From Terriglobales bacterium (GTDB lineage Bacteria; Acidobacteriota; Terriglobia; Terriglobales; Acidobacteriaceae), in assembly GCA_035624455.1 (NCBI GenBank), contig DASPRM010000104.1, positions 1 to 32,226 on the forward strand: a stretch of 32,226 nt of DNA, written 5' to 3'. Position 1 is the first letter of the stretch. Every line of letters begins with the position of its first letter. Shown piece after piece: positions 7,586 through 15,835 of the stretch. Below the pieces are notes generated by a model, which worked only from the letters and a program-made list of their open reading frames with translations, was not told the origin of the DNA and searched no databases. The translations under genes were made by a program, and so were the position numbers.

Positions 7586-7868
7586 GACTACACCTCTACG
7601 GCCGACGCAATCAGCACGAAGAGCACGCGCTTTGCCAAAGCAGACCGGCGGCATCACACTCGCAGTTTGTTATCGATAGCCTTGGGAACTAGTTTGAGAA
7701 GATATTTTCGGGCGACTTAGGCGAGAAGATTCTTCTCTCAAAGTGGTCAAAGCGAACTACAGTAAACCCTGTAGCATCTCCCAGGGCCCAGGGTTCGCAC
7801 GTGAATTTCGGCTGGGCGATCCGGGTTTGCGCCGTGCTTTTCGGCGCTAACCTGGGAACTACGCACCA
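7586..7868. promoter_or_regulatory. Divergent intergenic region, DUF5818 gene / mtnB
   Basis: This 283-base gap separates two divergent genes and so must hold promoters for both. A short dyad CTACAG/CTGTAG lies near 7757-7774, and an A+T-rich patch lies near 7693-7740. I looked for a SAM-riboswitch-like core in front of the methionine salvage genes and did not see one. No individual promoter box is convincing enough to call. Confidence 0.35.
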
Positions 7869-8519
7869 ATGACCAACGACAACCAATTCCGTGACCCCTC
7901 GATGGTTGCCGATCCGATTCCATCTCTCATCGAAATTGGCCGCGAGTTCTACCGCCGAGGCTGGGTACTCGGCACCAGTGGGAATTTCAGCGCCAGACTT
8001 TCCGAATCGCCCTTACGCTTGACCATCACCGCCAGCGGCTTGGATAAGGGCGCTCTCTCCGCTTCCAGCTTCCTTGAGATTGACGGTCGCGGCAACGTTC
8101 TGCGCGGCTCCGGACGTCCCTCCGCCGAAACCGCTCTCCACCTGAAGATCGTCGAACAACTCGGCGCAGGCGCCGTGCTCCACACCCACTCCGTCTGGAG
8201 CACGCTCCTCTCAGACCAGTTCGCTCCGCAGGGCGGACTACCCATTGAGGGCTACGAGATGCTCAAGGGCCTGTCCGGCGTGACCACCCACGAATATCGC
8301 GAGTGGGTTCCCATCCTGGAGAACTCGCAGGATTACGCGCTGCTCTCAAAGCAGATCGAAACCCAGTTGCAGCAAAACCCTAAAATTCATGGCATGCTAT
8401 TACGGAGGCACGGTCTTTACATTTGGGGTCAGGATCTGGCAGAGGCCAGGCGTCACGTCGAAATCCTCGAGTTCCTCTTCGAAGCCGTAGGGCGTATGCA
8501 ATTTCCTGGGCCTGAGTAA
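7869..8519 (+). CDS. mtnB: Methylthioribulose-1-phosphate dehydratase
   Basis: Class II aldolase-family zinc enzyme of the methionine salvage pathway; it dehydrates 5-methylthioribulose-1-phosphate to the diketo intermediate used by MtnC. The 216-residue product shows TSGNFSAR (36-43, phosphate binding), SAETALH with candidate catalytic E87, zinc ligands H105 and H107 in VLHTHSVW and a third, H181, in RRHGLYIWG. The typical MtnB region GYEMLKGL separates it from fuculose aldolases. It heads the mtnB-mtnD-mtnC cluster. The ATG at 7869 lacks a strong Shine-Dalgarno; another in-frame ATG lies at 7902 (residue 12). Confidence 0.93.
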   Translation: MTNDNQFRDPSMVADPIPSLIEIGREFYRRGWVLGTSGNFSARLSESPLRLTITASGLDKGALSASSFLEIDGRGNVLRGSGRPSAETALHLKIVEQLGAGAVLHTHSVWSTLLSDQFAPQGGLPIEGYEMLKGLSGVTTHEYREWVPILENSQDYALLSKQIETQLQQNPKIHGMLLRRHGLYIWGQDLAEARRHVEILEFLFEAVGRMQFPGPE

Positions 8520-8544
8520 ATTCGTCGAGCAATTGAGGCGACAA

Positions 8545-9096
8545 ATGGCGACACTCGGAATACCAGCCCAAAATCGGACTCTCACCCGTGAATCGGAAGT
8601 TCGCGATTACCTCGCTGCACTGGGAATCGAATATGAACGCTGGGACCTGAGCCGGGTTCGCTCCGACGCTCAGGCTGATGAGGTTCTGAATGCCTACTCA
8701 AAGGAAGTCCAGGATCTCAAGCAAAAAGGCGGTTACAAAACTGCCGACGTAATCGACGTCAATCCGCAAACTCCCGGCCTCGACGCCATGCTGGCCCGCT
8801 TCAATCGCGAGCATTGGCACGACGAAGATGAAGTGCGCTTCATCATCAGCGGCCGCGGCCTGTTCCACATCAGCCCGCCGCAAGGCGACGTTGTCTTCAT
8901 TGAAGTTGTCCCCGGCGACATGATCCGCGTTCCCCGCGGCACTCGCCATTGGTTCAATCTCTGCTCCGACCGCCAGATTCGCGCCATTCGCTTTTTCCAG
9001 GATCCAGCCGGCTGGACTCCGCACTACACCGACAGCAGAATCGACGAGCAGTATGAACCCGTCTGCCTGGGGCCGACTTATTTGGCTGCCTCGTGA
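8545..9096 (+). CDS. mtnD: Acireductone dioxygenase (ARD)
   Basis: Cupin metalloenzyme that oxidises the acireductone made by MtnC to the 2-keto acid precursor of methionine plus formate (Fe form) or to an off-pathway product (Ni form). The 183-residue product has the signature H90-W-H92-D-E-D-E96 and the fourth ligand H135 in GTRHWF. The ATG at 8545 has GAGG at 8535-8538 with ideal spacing; an in-frame TTG at 8533 is less likely. It follows mtnB by 25 bases and precedes mtnC by 33. Which metal is used cannot be read from the sequence. Confidence 0.95.
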   Translation: MATLGIPAQNRTLTRESEVRDYLAALGIEYERWDLSRVRSDAQADEVLNAYSKEVQDLKQKGGYKTADVIDVNPQTPGLDAMLARFNREHWHDEDEVRFIISGRGLFHISPPQGDVVFIEVVPGDMIRVPRGTRHWFNLCSDRQIRAIRFFQDPAGWTPHYTDSRIDEQYEPVCLGPTYLAAS

Positions 9097-9129
9097 ACAT
9101 GACGGCTGGTTGCTGATTGCTTGTTATCC

Positions 9130-9861
9130 ATGCCCAGGCTCTACCTGCTCGACATCGAAGGCACCGTCTCCCCGATCAGCTTTGTGTATGACGTCCTGTT
9201 CCCCTACGCGCGCGCCAGGTTGCCGGAGTTCCTAACCCACAACTGGAACCATCCTGAAATCCAATCCGAGCTTCAGTTATTGGCTAAAGAGAACCAGCGC
9301 GAGCTGGCTTCAGGAGCAGCTCCACCTGAAATTCCGCAGCATACAGGTCCGGCACTTCGCGACAACACCATCCAATCCAGCATCGCCTACTTATTCTGGC
9401 TGATGGACCGCGATCGAAAATCCACCGCCCTCAAGTCGCTTCAAGGCAAGGTCTGGGCCGAAGGATACGAGCGGGGAGAACTTCTGAGCATGGTCTTCGC
9501 CGATGTCGCGCCCGCGTTGGAGCGCTGGCACAAGCAGTCGAAAATCGCCATTTACTCCTCAGGAAGCGTCGAAGCTCAAAAGAACTTCTTCGCCCACACC
9601 AACTCTGGTGATCTCAGCCCTTTTCTTAATGGCTACTTTGATACACGAACCGGACCCAAAACCGAAATGCAGAGTTACCTCACCATCGCCGCCGCCTTCG
9701 CAGTCTCTCCCGCCGAAGTTCTTTTCATCTCCGACTCCCTCGCCGAGTTAGATGCCGCCCGCCAGGCCGCAATCAAGACTGCCCTGTCAATCCGCCCCGG
9801 AAACCCCGAGGCCGATGAAACGCAAGATCACCGGGCCATTCGTTCCTTCGACGAACTCTGA
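9130..9861 (+). CDS. mtnC: Enolase-phosphatase E1
   Basis: Bifunctional HAD-superfamily enzyme of methionine salvage: it enolises 2,3-diketo-5-methylthiopentyl-1-phosphate and then removes the phosphate to give the acireductone. The 243-residue product begins MPRLYLLDIEGTVSPISFVY, with the E1-specific DIEGT in place of the usual HAD DxDGT. Motif II is YSSGSVEAQK, motif III includes the lysine in GPKTEMQSY, and motif IV is LFISDSLAELDAA. ATG 9130 is chosen because it gives the family N-terminus. There is no clear Shine-Dalgarno, so translation may be coupled to mtnD. No mtnA, mtnK or aminotransferase gene is present in this window. Confidence 0.93.
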   Translation: MPRLYLLDIEGTVSPISFVYDVLFPYARARLPEFLTHNWNHPEIQSELQLLAKENQRELASGAAPPEIPQHTGPALRDNTIQSSIAYLFWLMDRDRKSTALKSLQGKVWAEGYERGELLSMVFADVAPALERWHKQSKIAIYSSGSVEAQKNFFAHTNSGDLSPFLNGYFDTRTGPKTEMQSYLTIAAAFAVSPAEVLFISDSLAELDAARQAAIKTALSIRPGNPEADETQDHRAIRSFDEL

Positions 9862-9941
9862 ACGCGCACTGACCGCCGGGCAACATCTGAAATTATGCGA
9901 GAATCCAAGCTCATGGATCCGCAGTTCACAATTGTCACGTA

Positions 9942-9984
9942 GGAACGGACCTTCCGTCCGTTCCGGTCGAGCCGCAGGCTCGAC
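9942..9984. repeat. Two tandem compact hairpins after mtnC
   Basis: Hairpin 1: GGAACGGAC (9942-9950), loop CTTCC, GTCCGTTCC (9956-9964), a perfect 9-bp stem. Hairpin 2: GTCGAGCC (9966-9973), loop GCA, GGCTCGAC (9977-9984), a perfect 8-bp stem. Neither has a T-run, so they look more like REP-type elements than terminators, although they could still stop or stabilise the mtn transcript. Related hairpins occur at 15703 and 18063. Confidence 0.7.
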
Positions 9985-10089
9985 AAAGCTCCGTACCCTC
10001 TCAATCCCCCCGGCGCTCATCTCTCATCGCACAGAACCCCGGCTGCTGCCGCCACTGATGGGTTACCATGTTTCGGGGTGAGTTTCCTC

Positions 10090-10752
10090 ATGTTCGCGCC
10101 GCTGCTGCCCGCCGGCAATCGAAGGCTCCGCCTCAGCCTGGCTGCCTCCCTGGCCCTGCACTGCCTGGCTCTGGCATGGTTTCTCCGACCGGCGCCAGTC
10201 CGTTTCATAACGCCATCATCCGTCCTTGCTGGGAACTACGGCACAGCTGTAATGCTGATTTACCCTCGCCAAGGAACACCCCAGATAGCAGCCAGCCCGA
10301 TGCCCCGCACCAGACCGCCAGCCCGGCTCAAATTTCCGAACACGCAGCTTGATCAAGCCTCATTGGCGCCACCGTCGAACAATCCCACACCCGAAACTGC
10401 GGACGCTGCCGCCACGGCCGCCGGCACGCCTTTCGGCTCACTTACCGATGGTCCCACCACTGGCCACGACGTTCGGCCCGCTTTGCCCGTCATTGCTCCA
10501 GACCCCGTAGTTGCGGTCTCGGATCTGCCCGCTGACCTCGAAGGCAATGTCATCGTCGAAGTCACCATCGACGCTCAGGGCAACGTTATTCGTACTCGCG
10601 TCTTGCAGGCTCTCGGACATGGAATCGAAGAGAAGGTTTTGGCAGCTCTGCGCAATTGGCACTTCTCCCCCGCCACCGAAGACGGAATCGCGATTGCCTC
10701 GCAGCATGACGTTTACTTTCATTTTGGCAGGCGGCCAGCGACAAACAGATGA
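10090..10752 (+). CDS. TonB-family C-terminal domain protein
   Basis: A 220-residue inner-membrane protein. A short basic N-terminus (GNRRLRLS) is followed by one membrane span at about residues 14-32 (LSLAASLALHCLALAWFL), then a long Pro/Ala/Thr-rich periplasmic linker. The C-terminal domain at about 135-215 is of TonB type (GNVIVEVTIDAQGNVIRTRV, VLAALRNWHFSP). ATG 10090 has GGTGAG about 7 bases upstream; an in-frame GTG at 10078 would add four residues. No exbB or exbD lies nearby, so whether it energises an outer-membrane receptor is unknown. It converges on the HtrA gene across a shared hairpin. Confidence 0.85.
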   Translation: MFAPLLPAGNRRLRLSLAASLALHCLALAWFLRPAPVRFITPSSVLAGNYGTAVMLIYPRQGTPQIAASPMPRTRPPARLKFPNTQLDQASLAPPSNNPTPETADAAATAAGTPFGSLTDGPTTGHDVRPALPVIAPDPVVAVSDLPADLEGNVIVEVTIDAQGNVIRTRVLQALGHGIEEKVLAALRNWHFSPATEDGIAIASQHDVYFHFGRRPATNR

Positions 10753-10765
10753 GGTAAGCCTCCCG

Positions 10766-10799
10766 TCGCGGTCCCAGCCTGAGAGAGCCGGGACCGCGA
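10766..10799. terminator. Bidirectional terminator-like hairpin
   Basis: TCGCGGTCCC (10766-10775) pairs perfectly with GGGACCGCGA (10790-10799) over 10 bp with a 14-base loop. It lies between the convergent stops of the TonB-domain gene and the HtrA gene. No T-run flanks it, so Rho-independent activity is uncertain. Confidence 0.5.
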
Positions 10800-10820
10800 A
10801 GCGAGAGGGTTAAGCTGATG

Positions 10821-12296
10821 TTAGGCCGCGACGAAGAGTGTGGTACCGCGGCGGTTCACCAGCAACAGAGGTTCCTTGCCGGCCTTGCGCACCGCCTCCT
10901 GGAACTCGGAGACGTTCTTCACAGACTGGCGATTCACCTCCTGAATCACATCGCCTTTGCGGAGCCCGGAATCGGCTGCCGGACTGGACGGGCTGATATC
11001 CGTCACCACCACGCCCCTGGTCTCCGCTGGCAGTCCCAGTTGTTCCGCTGTACGTGGAGTAAGGTTGGCAACCTGCACTCCTTCCAGCACGCCTCCCAGG
11101 CCGCCATTTTGACTGTTCTCCTTCGCCTGCTGCGTCGGCATCTCGGCGAGTTTTACGGTCACGTCACGCGCATTGCCGTTCCGCAGGGTTTGCAGGTTTA
11201 CTTCTGATCCAGGCTGCATCATGGAAATTCCCATGCGCAGCTGATTGCTATCGCTGATCGGCTTGCCATTCACAGACAAAAGGATGTCTCCACGCTGCAG
11301 GCCTGCTTCTTGCGCCGGGCTTCCCGGGCTTACATCGCTGATCACAACTCCCTTGGCTTCTTTTTCACCGAAAGCTTTGGCGATTGGCGGTGTTACATCC
11401 TGGGGCACGATTCCCAGGTATGCCCGCGTCACTTTTCCATTCTTTAGGATCTGATCCATCACCTCGCGAGCCAGGTTGATCGGCACCGCGAACCCAATGC
11501 CCTGACTTCCGCCTGAGCCTCCCGTCAGGATCGCGGTATTGATTCCGACCAGCTCCCCACGATCATTGATCAGTGCTCCGCCGGAATTGCCGGGGTTGAT
11601 CGGCGCATCGGTCTGGATGAAGTCTTCATAGTCTTCAATTCCCAGGCCGCCGCGTCCGGTAGCACTGATAATTCCCATGGTGACGGTCTGCCCCACTCCG
11701 AAAGGATTTCCCACCGCTAGCGCATAATCGCCAACTTGCACTTTGCTGGAATCGCCGATCGTGATCGCCGGCAATTTGTTTCCGTCGTCGATCTTGAGCA
11801 CGGCAACGTCGGTTTTGGGATCGGTGCCCACGACCCTGGCTTTCACTTCGCGCTTGTCGGACAGCGTCACTCGCACATCGGTTGCGCCATCAACCACGTG
11901 GTTATTCGTGAGCACATATCCTTCCGGGCTCACAATCACTCCCGAACCCAGGCTCTTCTCGCGGCGCTCGCGCGGAATGTTGAACCGGTCGCCGAAATCA
12001 TCCCCGAAGAACTGCCGGAAAAATGGGTCCATGGGGATTTGCGAAGACTGCGCCGGAGTCTTCACCACTTTGGAGGACGAAATGTTAACCACCGTCGGCA
12101 GCACAGCCTTCACCACGGGAGCAAAGCTGGTCTTGCTCAGCCCCTCGTTGGGATCGGCCAGCTTCAAAGTGGCGGGAGGGTTATTGCTAAAGAGCTTTTG
12201 GCTGGCCCGGGCTGCTTCCAGTCCGGCCAGGCTTAGAACCAAAACTAAAGCCAGCACGCCTGGCTTGGATTTCACCCAAGAGCGGATCTGATTCAT
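10821..12296 (-). CDS. HtrA/DegP-family periplasmic serine protease
   Basis: A 491-residue exported protease-chaperone that degrades misfolded envelope proteins. An N-terminal signal or anchor segment lies at about residues 13-30 (GVLALVLVLSLAGLEAARA). The trypsin-like domain carries the complete triad: H133 in TNNHVVDG, D163 in KTDVAVLK and S238 in NPGNSGGAL. Two PDZ domains follow at about 290-385 (RAYLGIVPQDV, GLQRGDILLSVNG) and 395-488 (LRKGDVIQEVNR). Length and order match DegP/DegQ. Upstream lie two adjacent dyads that may be regulatory, and further upstream a two-component system on the same strand. DegP and DegQ cannot be distinguished from sequence alone. Confidence 0.94.
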   Translation of the reverse strand: MNQIRSWVKSKPGVLALVLVLSLAGLEAARASQKLFSNNPPATLKLADPNEGLSKTSFAPVVKAVLPTVVNISSSKVVKTPAQSSQIPMDPFFRQFFGDDFGDRFNIPRERREKSLGSGVIVSPEGYVLTNNHVVDGATDVRVTLSDKREVKARVVGTDPKTDVAVLKIDDGNKLPAITIGDSSKVQVGDYALAVGNPFGVGQTVTMGIISATGRGGLGIEDYEDFIQTDAPINPGNSGGALINDRGELVGINTAILTGGSGGSQGIGFAVPINLAREVMDQILKNGKVTRAYLGIVPQDVTPPIAKAFGEKEAKGVVISDVSPGSPAQEAGLQRGDILLSVNGKPISDSNQLRMGISMMQPGSEVNLQTLRNGNARDVTVKLAEMPTQQAKENSQNGGLGGVLEGVQVANLTPRTAEQLGLPAETRGVVVTDISPSSPAADSGLRKGDVIQEVNRQSVKNVSEFQEAVRKAGKEPLLLVNRRGTTLFVAA

Positions 12297-12421
12297 GCTT
12301 CTTCCTTTGCAAGCGTCGCCCGGCTACCCTCTCGCGGCCGCTTAGGCCAGGCCGCGCACGGTCATATCAAGACCGAGGGGTTGCACCAGGTTGGTATCGC
12401 TGATACATGAATACAGACGCG

Positions 12422-12456
12422 CTATCCCGCGAATGGATAGTCCCCAAAGGTGGGGA
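12422..12456. promoter_or_regulatory. Two adjacent dyads upstream of the HtrA gene
   Basis: CTATCC (12422-12427) and GGATAG (12435-12440) form a perfect inverted repeat with a 7-base spacer. Immediately next to it, TCCCC (12441-12445) and GGGGA (12452-12456) form a second with a 6-base spacer. They lie 125-160 bases upstream of the HtrA start, in the gap after the response-regulator gene. Such paired dyads could be an operator for a dimeric regulator, or a terminator remnant for the response-regulator gene. Confidence 0.4.
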
Positions 12457-12540
12457 TTTCGTCCCCCGGTGAATGGGTAGGCTGGGCCTAGGTAATGTGG
12501 CTGGGGGAGAAGTGGCGTAGACGCTCCTGGACGCGCCCCT

Positions 12541-13191
12541 TCACGCAATGATCCCCTTCCGCACCGCGTAGAGGATCAGCTCCGGCACTCCCCGCAGATT
12601 CAGCTTCTCCATGATGTTCGCGCGATGCGTTTCGACGGTGTACACACTCAGGTTAAGCAGGTTGGCTACATCTTTATTGGACTTCCCTTCCGCTACCAGT
12701 TGCAGAATCTCGCGTTCCCGTGGAGTGAGCAGTTCGTAGGAGTCTTCCACCCCTGACCGCTGCAGCTTGCGCATGTAATCATCTAGCAGCACCTTGCTGA
12801 CTGCCGGACTGAAGAAGCTTTTTGCCTCCGTAACCGCGTGCACGGCGCGAATCAGTTCCGATTCCGCGGAATCCTTCAGCAGATAGCCTCGCGCACCCGC
12901 CTTCAGCGCCCGCAGCACGTAGCTCTCGTCCGAGTGCATGCTCAGCATCACCAACGCTGGAGCCGGGTCCGTCTGAGCAATCTGATGTGCCGCCTCAATG
13001 CCGTTGAGATTTGGCATCCCAATGTCGAGTACGACGACATCCGGCTTGAGCGATTTTGCCAGCGCCACCGCTTGCCGCCCGTCGTCAGCTTCGCCGACCA
13101 CCGTCATGTCCTGCTGCTGCTCGATCAGAAGTTTGAGGCCGCTACGCATCAACTTATGATCGTCGGCCAGCAGGATGCGAATCCTCCTCAT
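12541..13191 (-). CDS. NarL/FixJ-family response regulator
   Basis: A 216-residue cytosolic transcription regulator. The receiver domain (about residues 4-120) has the acidic pair D10/D11 (LLADDHKL), phosphoacceptor D56 (VVLDIGMPN), S84 (VMLSMHSDE) and K106 (GYLLKDS). The LuxR-type helix-turn-helix at about 150-212 carries LTPREREILQLVAEGKSNKD and VYTVETHRANIMEKL. Its first 38 bases overlap the 3' end of the kinase gene, which points to translational coupling and a cognate pair. The next gene downstream on the same strand is the HtrA protease, a plausible target. Confidence 0.95.
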   Translation of the reverse strand: MRRIRILLADDHKLMRSGLKLLIEQQQDMTVVGEADDGRQAVALAKSLKPDVVVLDIGMPNLNGIEAAHQIAQTDPAPALVMLSMHSDESYVLRALKAGARGYLLKDSAESELIRAVHAVTEAKSFFSPAVSKVLLDDYMRKLQRSGVEDSYELLTPREREILQLVAEGKSNKDVANLLNLSVYTVETHRANIMEKLNLRGVPELILYAVRKGIIA

Positions 13192-14596
13192 ACCCTGCGC
13201 GCACCTCTTCCCGGTCTAACGGCAAGTCTGCCTTCATCGACGTTCCCTTTCCCGGCTGCGAATCGATCGTAAGGCTTCCCCTCAGTCGCTTCACGCGCTC
13301 CTCCATCCCCACCAGGCCCATACCCCGAACCCGATCCGACTCGAAGCCCCGGCCGTTGTCGTTCACTTCGACCACAATGCGATCTCTCGCTTGTCGAACG
13401 TTCACGGTCGCATTTTTGGCGCCGGCATGCTGGGATGCATTGTTCAGCGCTTCCTGGACCAGACGGTAGATGCAGATCCTGTATTCATCCGGGAGCTTTT
13501 CCGAAACGCCCTCGGAATGGACCTCCACCTCCATCTCGCCCCGTCGCGACATTTCGCGCGCCTGCCACTCCAGAGCGGGAACTAACCCAAGATCATCCAG
13601 CATCGACGGACGCAACAGCAGGGCAATGTCTCGCACCGTCTTTACCGTTTGTTCGGCTACTGATCGAATGCGCTGCACTTGCTGCTGCATCGCTCCATTC
13701 TCCGACGGCACCATCGCCGATAGCCGCCCCACATCCACCAGTAACGCGCCCAGCGATTGCCCGACTTCATCGTGCAATTCCCGCGATATCGCCCGCCGTT
13801 CTTCTTCCTGTGCATCTACCAGCCGCGCCGAGAGCTCGCGCAGATTCCGGCGGCTCTCTTCCAGTTCGCGGTATCGCTCGCGTCCTTGCCGCTCGAGGCG
13901 CAGGATGTATGCAATGCTGGCGAACGATAGCAACAGCCCTGCGCCCAGCGCCAGGGCCAGCATCCATCCCAGCTTCTTCTGCAATTGGTCCGATCTGGCG
14001 AGCAATGCCCGGTCGGCCGCGTCCAGCCGTTCCCGGTTCAACAGGGCGATCTGCTGCGAGATCTGCAAGATGCTCAGCCGGCGGGGAACGATCTCCTCTA
14101 CGATGAACCGCCGTGCGCGCTCGGGTTGTGACCGCGGATTCCATGTTTCCAACGAGGCAAGCGCATGGTCTTCTTCCCCGAACTGCTTTTCCAGTTCGTT
14201 GAGCAGGCGTTGCTCTTCAGGCTCGCGATCCGGCGGATAAGCATGCAACGCAGAATGTATCTCTGCGACACGATTCGCCATATCTGTCGCTGCCCGATCT
14301 GTTTCCGCAGGCTGACTGCTCAGCAGATATTGCTCAACTCGATTGTTGTAGACATGAACCGAAAGAACCACGGTGGAAATCGCCTGGCTGCGCGCCAGGA
14401 ACTGCCGCCCCACCTGCTGCTGCAACCGGTGCAATTCGCCTAATGAGTAAAGTGCGCCCAACCCGGCCGCGACCATCAGAATCAGCAAGCCGCCAAAGCC
14501 AGCCAACAAAATCGTCCGCAACCTTCGTGCCGACCAGCCGAATTCGACTTCCCCGCCCTCCTCGGGTTTTGTTGCAGCAGCATTCAAAGATTTCAT
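13154..14596 (-). CDS. NarX/DegS-type membrane sensor histidine kinase
   Basis: A 480-residue kinase (490 if the upstream GTG at 14626 is used). Two membrane spans at about residues 26-50 and 209-232 flank a roughly 155-residue all-helical extracytoplasmic domain, similar in layout to CHASE3 or four-helix sensors. After a coiled linker, the HisKA_3 box EEERRAISRELHDEVGQ contains the phosphorylated H275. The HATPase domain has the N-box YRLVQEALNNASQHA and G boxes VNDNGRGF and GMGLVGMEERV. It overlaps the response regulator by 38 bases, so they are a cognate pair. The signal sensed is unknown. Confidence 0.93.
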   Translation of the reverse strand: MKSLNAAATKPEEGGEVEFGWSARRLRTILLAGFGGLLILMVAAGLGALYSLGELHRLQQQVGRQFLARSQAISTVVLSVHVYNNRVEQYLLSSQPAETDRAATDMANRVAEIHSALHAYPPDREPEEQRLLNELEKQFGEEDHALASLETWNPRSQPERARRFIVEEIVPRRLSILQISQQIALLNRERLDAADRALLARSDQLQKKLGWMLALALGAGLLLSFASIAYILRLERQGRERYRELEESRRNLRELSARLVDAQEEERRAISRELHDEVGQSLGALLVDVGRLSAMVPSENGAMQQQVQRIRSVAEQTVKTVRDIALLLRPSMLDDLGLVPALEWQAREMSRRGEMEVEVHSEGVSEKLPDEYRICIYRLVQEALNNASQHAGAKNATVNVRQARDRIVVEVNDNGRGFESDRVRGMGLVGMEERVKRLRGSLTIDSQPGKGTSMKADLPLDREEVRAGYEEDSHPAGRRS

Positions 14597-14752
14597 CGTT
14601 CCACAGAATAGAACATCATCTCTCACAAGCTCAGATGCCCAGGCTGAACGCGAGGACGCACCACTCCCCGTGAGATGAGCGTACTCTCCTGTTCCGATAC
14701 ACTTGTCCTAAGGACCCGGGTGGATGGCACTAAAATCTTCACAAGGAGCGTC

Positions 14753-15694
14753 ATGAAACCTGCGCTGAAAGCCGTCATTGTGATCGCCATTGTTTCAATC
14801 GCTGTTGCTCTCTTGGCTCAGAGCACTCCGCAAACCGTGCCCGTGCGCACCGTGATTCGGGTCGAGAGCAAGGAGCCCACCCCACCCGAGCTCAGCCGCC
14901 AGGACGTCATGGTTCGTCAGGGCAAAGACCGCCTTCAAGTCACCGGCCTGATCTCAGCCAAAGCCGGCTCAGCCGCTAGCGGCCTCGACCTCTACATCCT
15001 TATCGACGATGGTACACAAACCTCGTTGGGCCTCCATCTCGACGAACTGCGGGAGTTCATCACCTCGCAGCCGGCAAATACTCAGGTGGCCGTGGGATAT
15101 ATGCGAAACGGCACGGTCAATGTCGCCCAAGCCTTGACTACCGATCATGCCGCAGCCGCCAAGTCCATTCGTCTGCCCCTCGGCTACGTCGGAGCCGGCG
15201 GCAGCCCGTATCTCTCGCTGATGTCTCTGCTCAAGCAGTGGCCAGGTCAGAATGCCCGGCGCGCCATCCTCATGGTCAGCGATGGCATCGATCGCTTCCG
15301 CGGAGACTTCGGGCCTTTGGCGCCATTCAGCCCCGACCTCTACACCGCCAGCGACCTCGCCCAGCGCGCCGGGGTCGAAATTTATTCCATTTTCTTCCGC
15401 AGCGGCGGTCACCTGGGCCACAACTACTGGGAGCTGAATCGTGGCCAGAACAGCCTGGCGAAACTCGCTGAAGATACTGCTGGCGAATCGTTCTATTTGG
15501 GACTCGACAATCCGGTCGACTTTCAACCTTATCTCAAGGAAATGCAGACCGATCTCGAGAACCAGTACATCCTCGCGTTTCTCGCCAAGCCAAAACCCAA
15601 AGCCGGCCTGCAACGCGTGAAGATATTCACGGAAGTCCCCAAGGTCGAAATCGTCGCTCCTAATGGCGTGTGGGTGCCGGCTATGGTGAGATGA
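14753..15694 (+). CDS. VWFA-related Acidobacterial-domain protein
   Basis: A 313-residue exported or membrane-anchored protein. ATG 14753 follows an AAGGAG (14743-14748) and starts a hydrophobic signal segment (ALKAVIVIAIVSIAVALLAQ). An early strand region (VRTVIRVES) leads to a von Willebrand factor A fold from about residue 75: LDLYILIDDGTQTSLG, then RRAILMVSDGIDRFRG. The metal site normally written DxSxS reads DDGTQTS, so metal binding may be altered. This matches the VWFA-related family that is multiplied in Acidobacteriota; its role there is unknown, and protein-protein contact at the cell surface is a reasonable inference. It is transcribed divergently from the kinase gene. Confidence 0.87.
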   Translation: MKPALKAVIVIAIVSIAVALLAQSTPQTVPVRTVIRVESKEPTPPELSRQDVMVRQGKDRLQVTGLISAKAGSAASGLDLYILIDDGTQTSLGLHLDELREFITSQPANTQVAVGYMRNGTVNVAQALTTDHAAAAKSIRLPLGYVGAGGSPYLSLMSLLKQWPGQNARRAILMVSDGIDRFRGDFGPLAPFSPDLYTASDLAQRAGVEIYSIFFRSGGHLGHNYWELNRGQNSLAKLAEDTAGESFYLGLDNPVDFQPYLKEMQTDLENQYILAFLAKPKPKAGLQRVKIFTEVPKVEIVAPNGVWVPAMVR

Positions 15695-15702
15695 ATGTGT
15701 GG

Positions 15703-15722
15703 CGCGGACACTCCGGTCCGCG
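15703..15722. repeat. Compact intergenic hairpin
   Basis: CGCGGAC (15703-15709) pairs with GTCCGCG (15716-15722) across the loop ACTCCG. It starts 8 bases after the VWA gene stop. It is similar in plan to the hairpin at 9942 (GGAC/GTCC core with a C/T-rich loop) and has no T-run. Confidence 0.55.
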
Positions 15723-15740
15723 TTCTTAGAAAGATAAAGA

Positions 15741-15790
15741 GGGGGTGCCCCGGTGCCCCACCCTTCCGCCCTCTTTTGGCGGAGGGTGGG
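15741..15790. repeat. Large imperfect hairpin, family C copy 1
   Basis: GGGGGTGCCCCGGTG is followed by CCCACCC-TTCCGCC, which pairs with GGCGGAGGGTGGG (15778-15790) around the loop CTCTTTT, leaving one bulged T. Eroded relatives with the same CTTTTGG loop occur at about 17983-18020 and 21441-21477. Confidence 0.55.
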
Positions 15791-15820
15791 AGAGACAGAG
15801 CGAGACACGCCATCCCGCAC

Positions 15821-15826
15821 TAAAAT
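15821..15826 (+). promoter_or_regulatory. Candidate -10 box for the VOC-family gene
   Basis: TAAAAT lies 9 bases before the ATG at 15836, and no Shine-Dalgarno is present in between. If real, transcription would begin at or next to the start codon (leaderless). No clear -35 box is seen. Confidence 0.35.
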
Positions 15827-15835
15827 AACTCTCCT

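Noticed and set aside
7680-7868. Possible SAM riboswitch upstream of mtnB
   Set aside because: No conserved riboswitch core was visible; only a short CTACAG/CTGTAG dyad.
9752-10081. 109-codon forward frame between mtnC and the TonB-domain gene
   Set aside because: It reads through the end of mtnC and two hairpins, with no protein-like features.
12342-12548. 68-codon reverse frame between the response regulator and htrA
   Set aside because: Low-complexity Pro/Gly/Arg product, overlaps the dyads, no Shine-Dalgarno.
13435-14240. Long forward frames (223 and 256 codons) opposite the kinase gene
   Set aside because: Arg/Ser/Pro/Ala-rich shadows of a kinase with complete motifs on the other strand.
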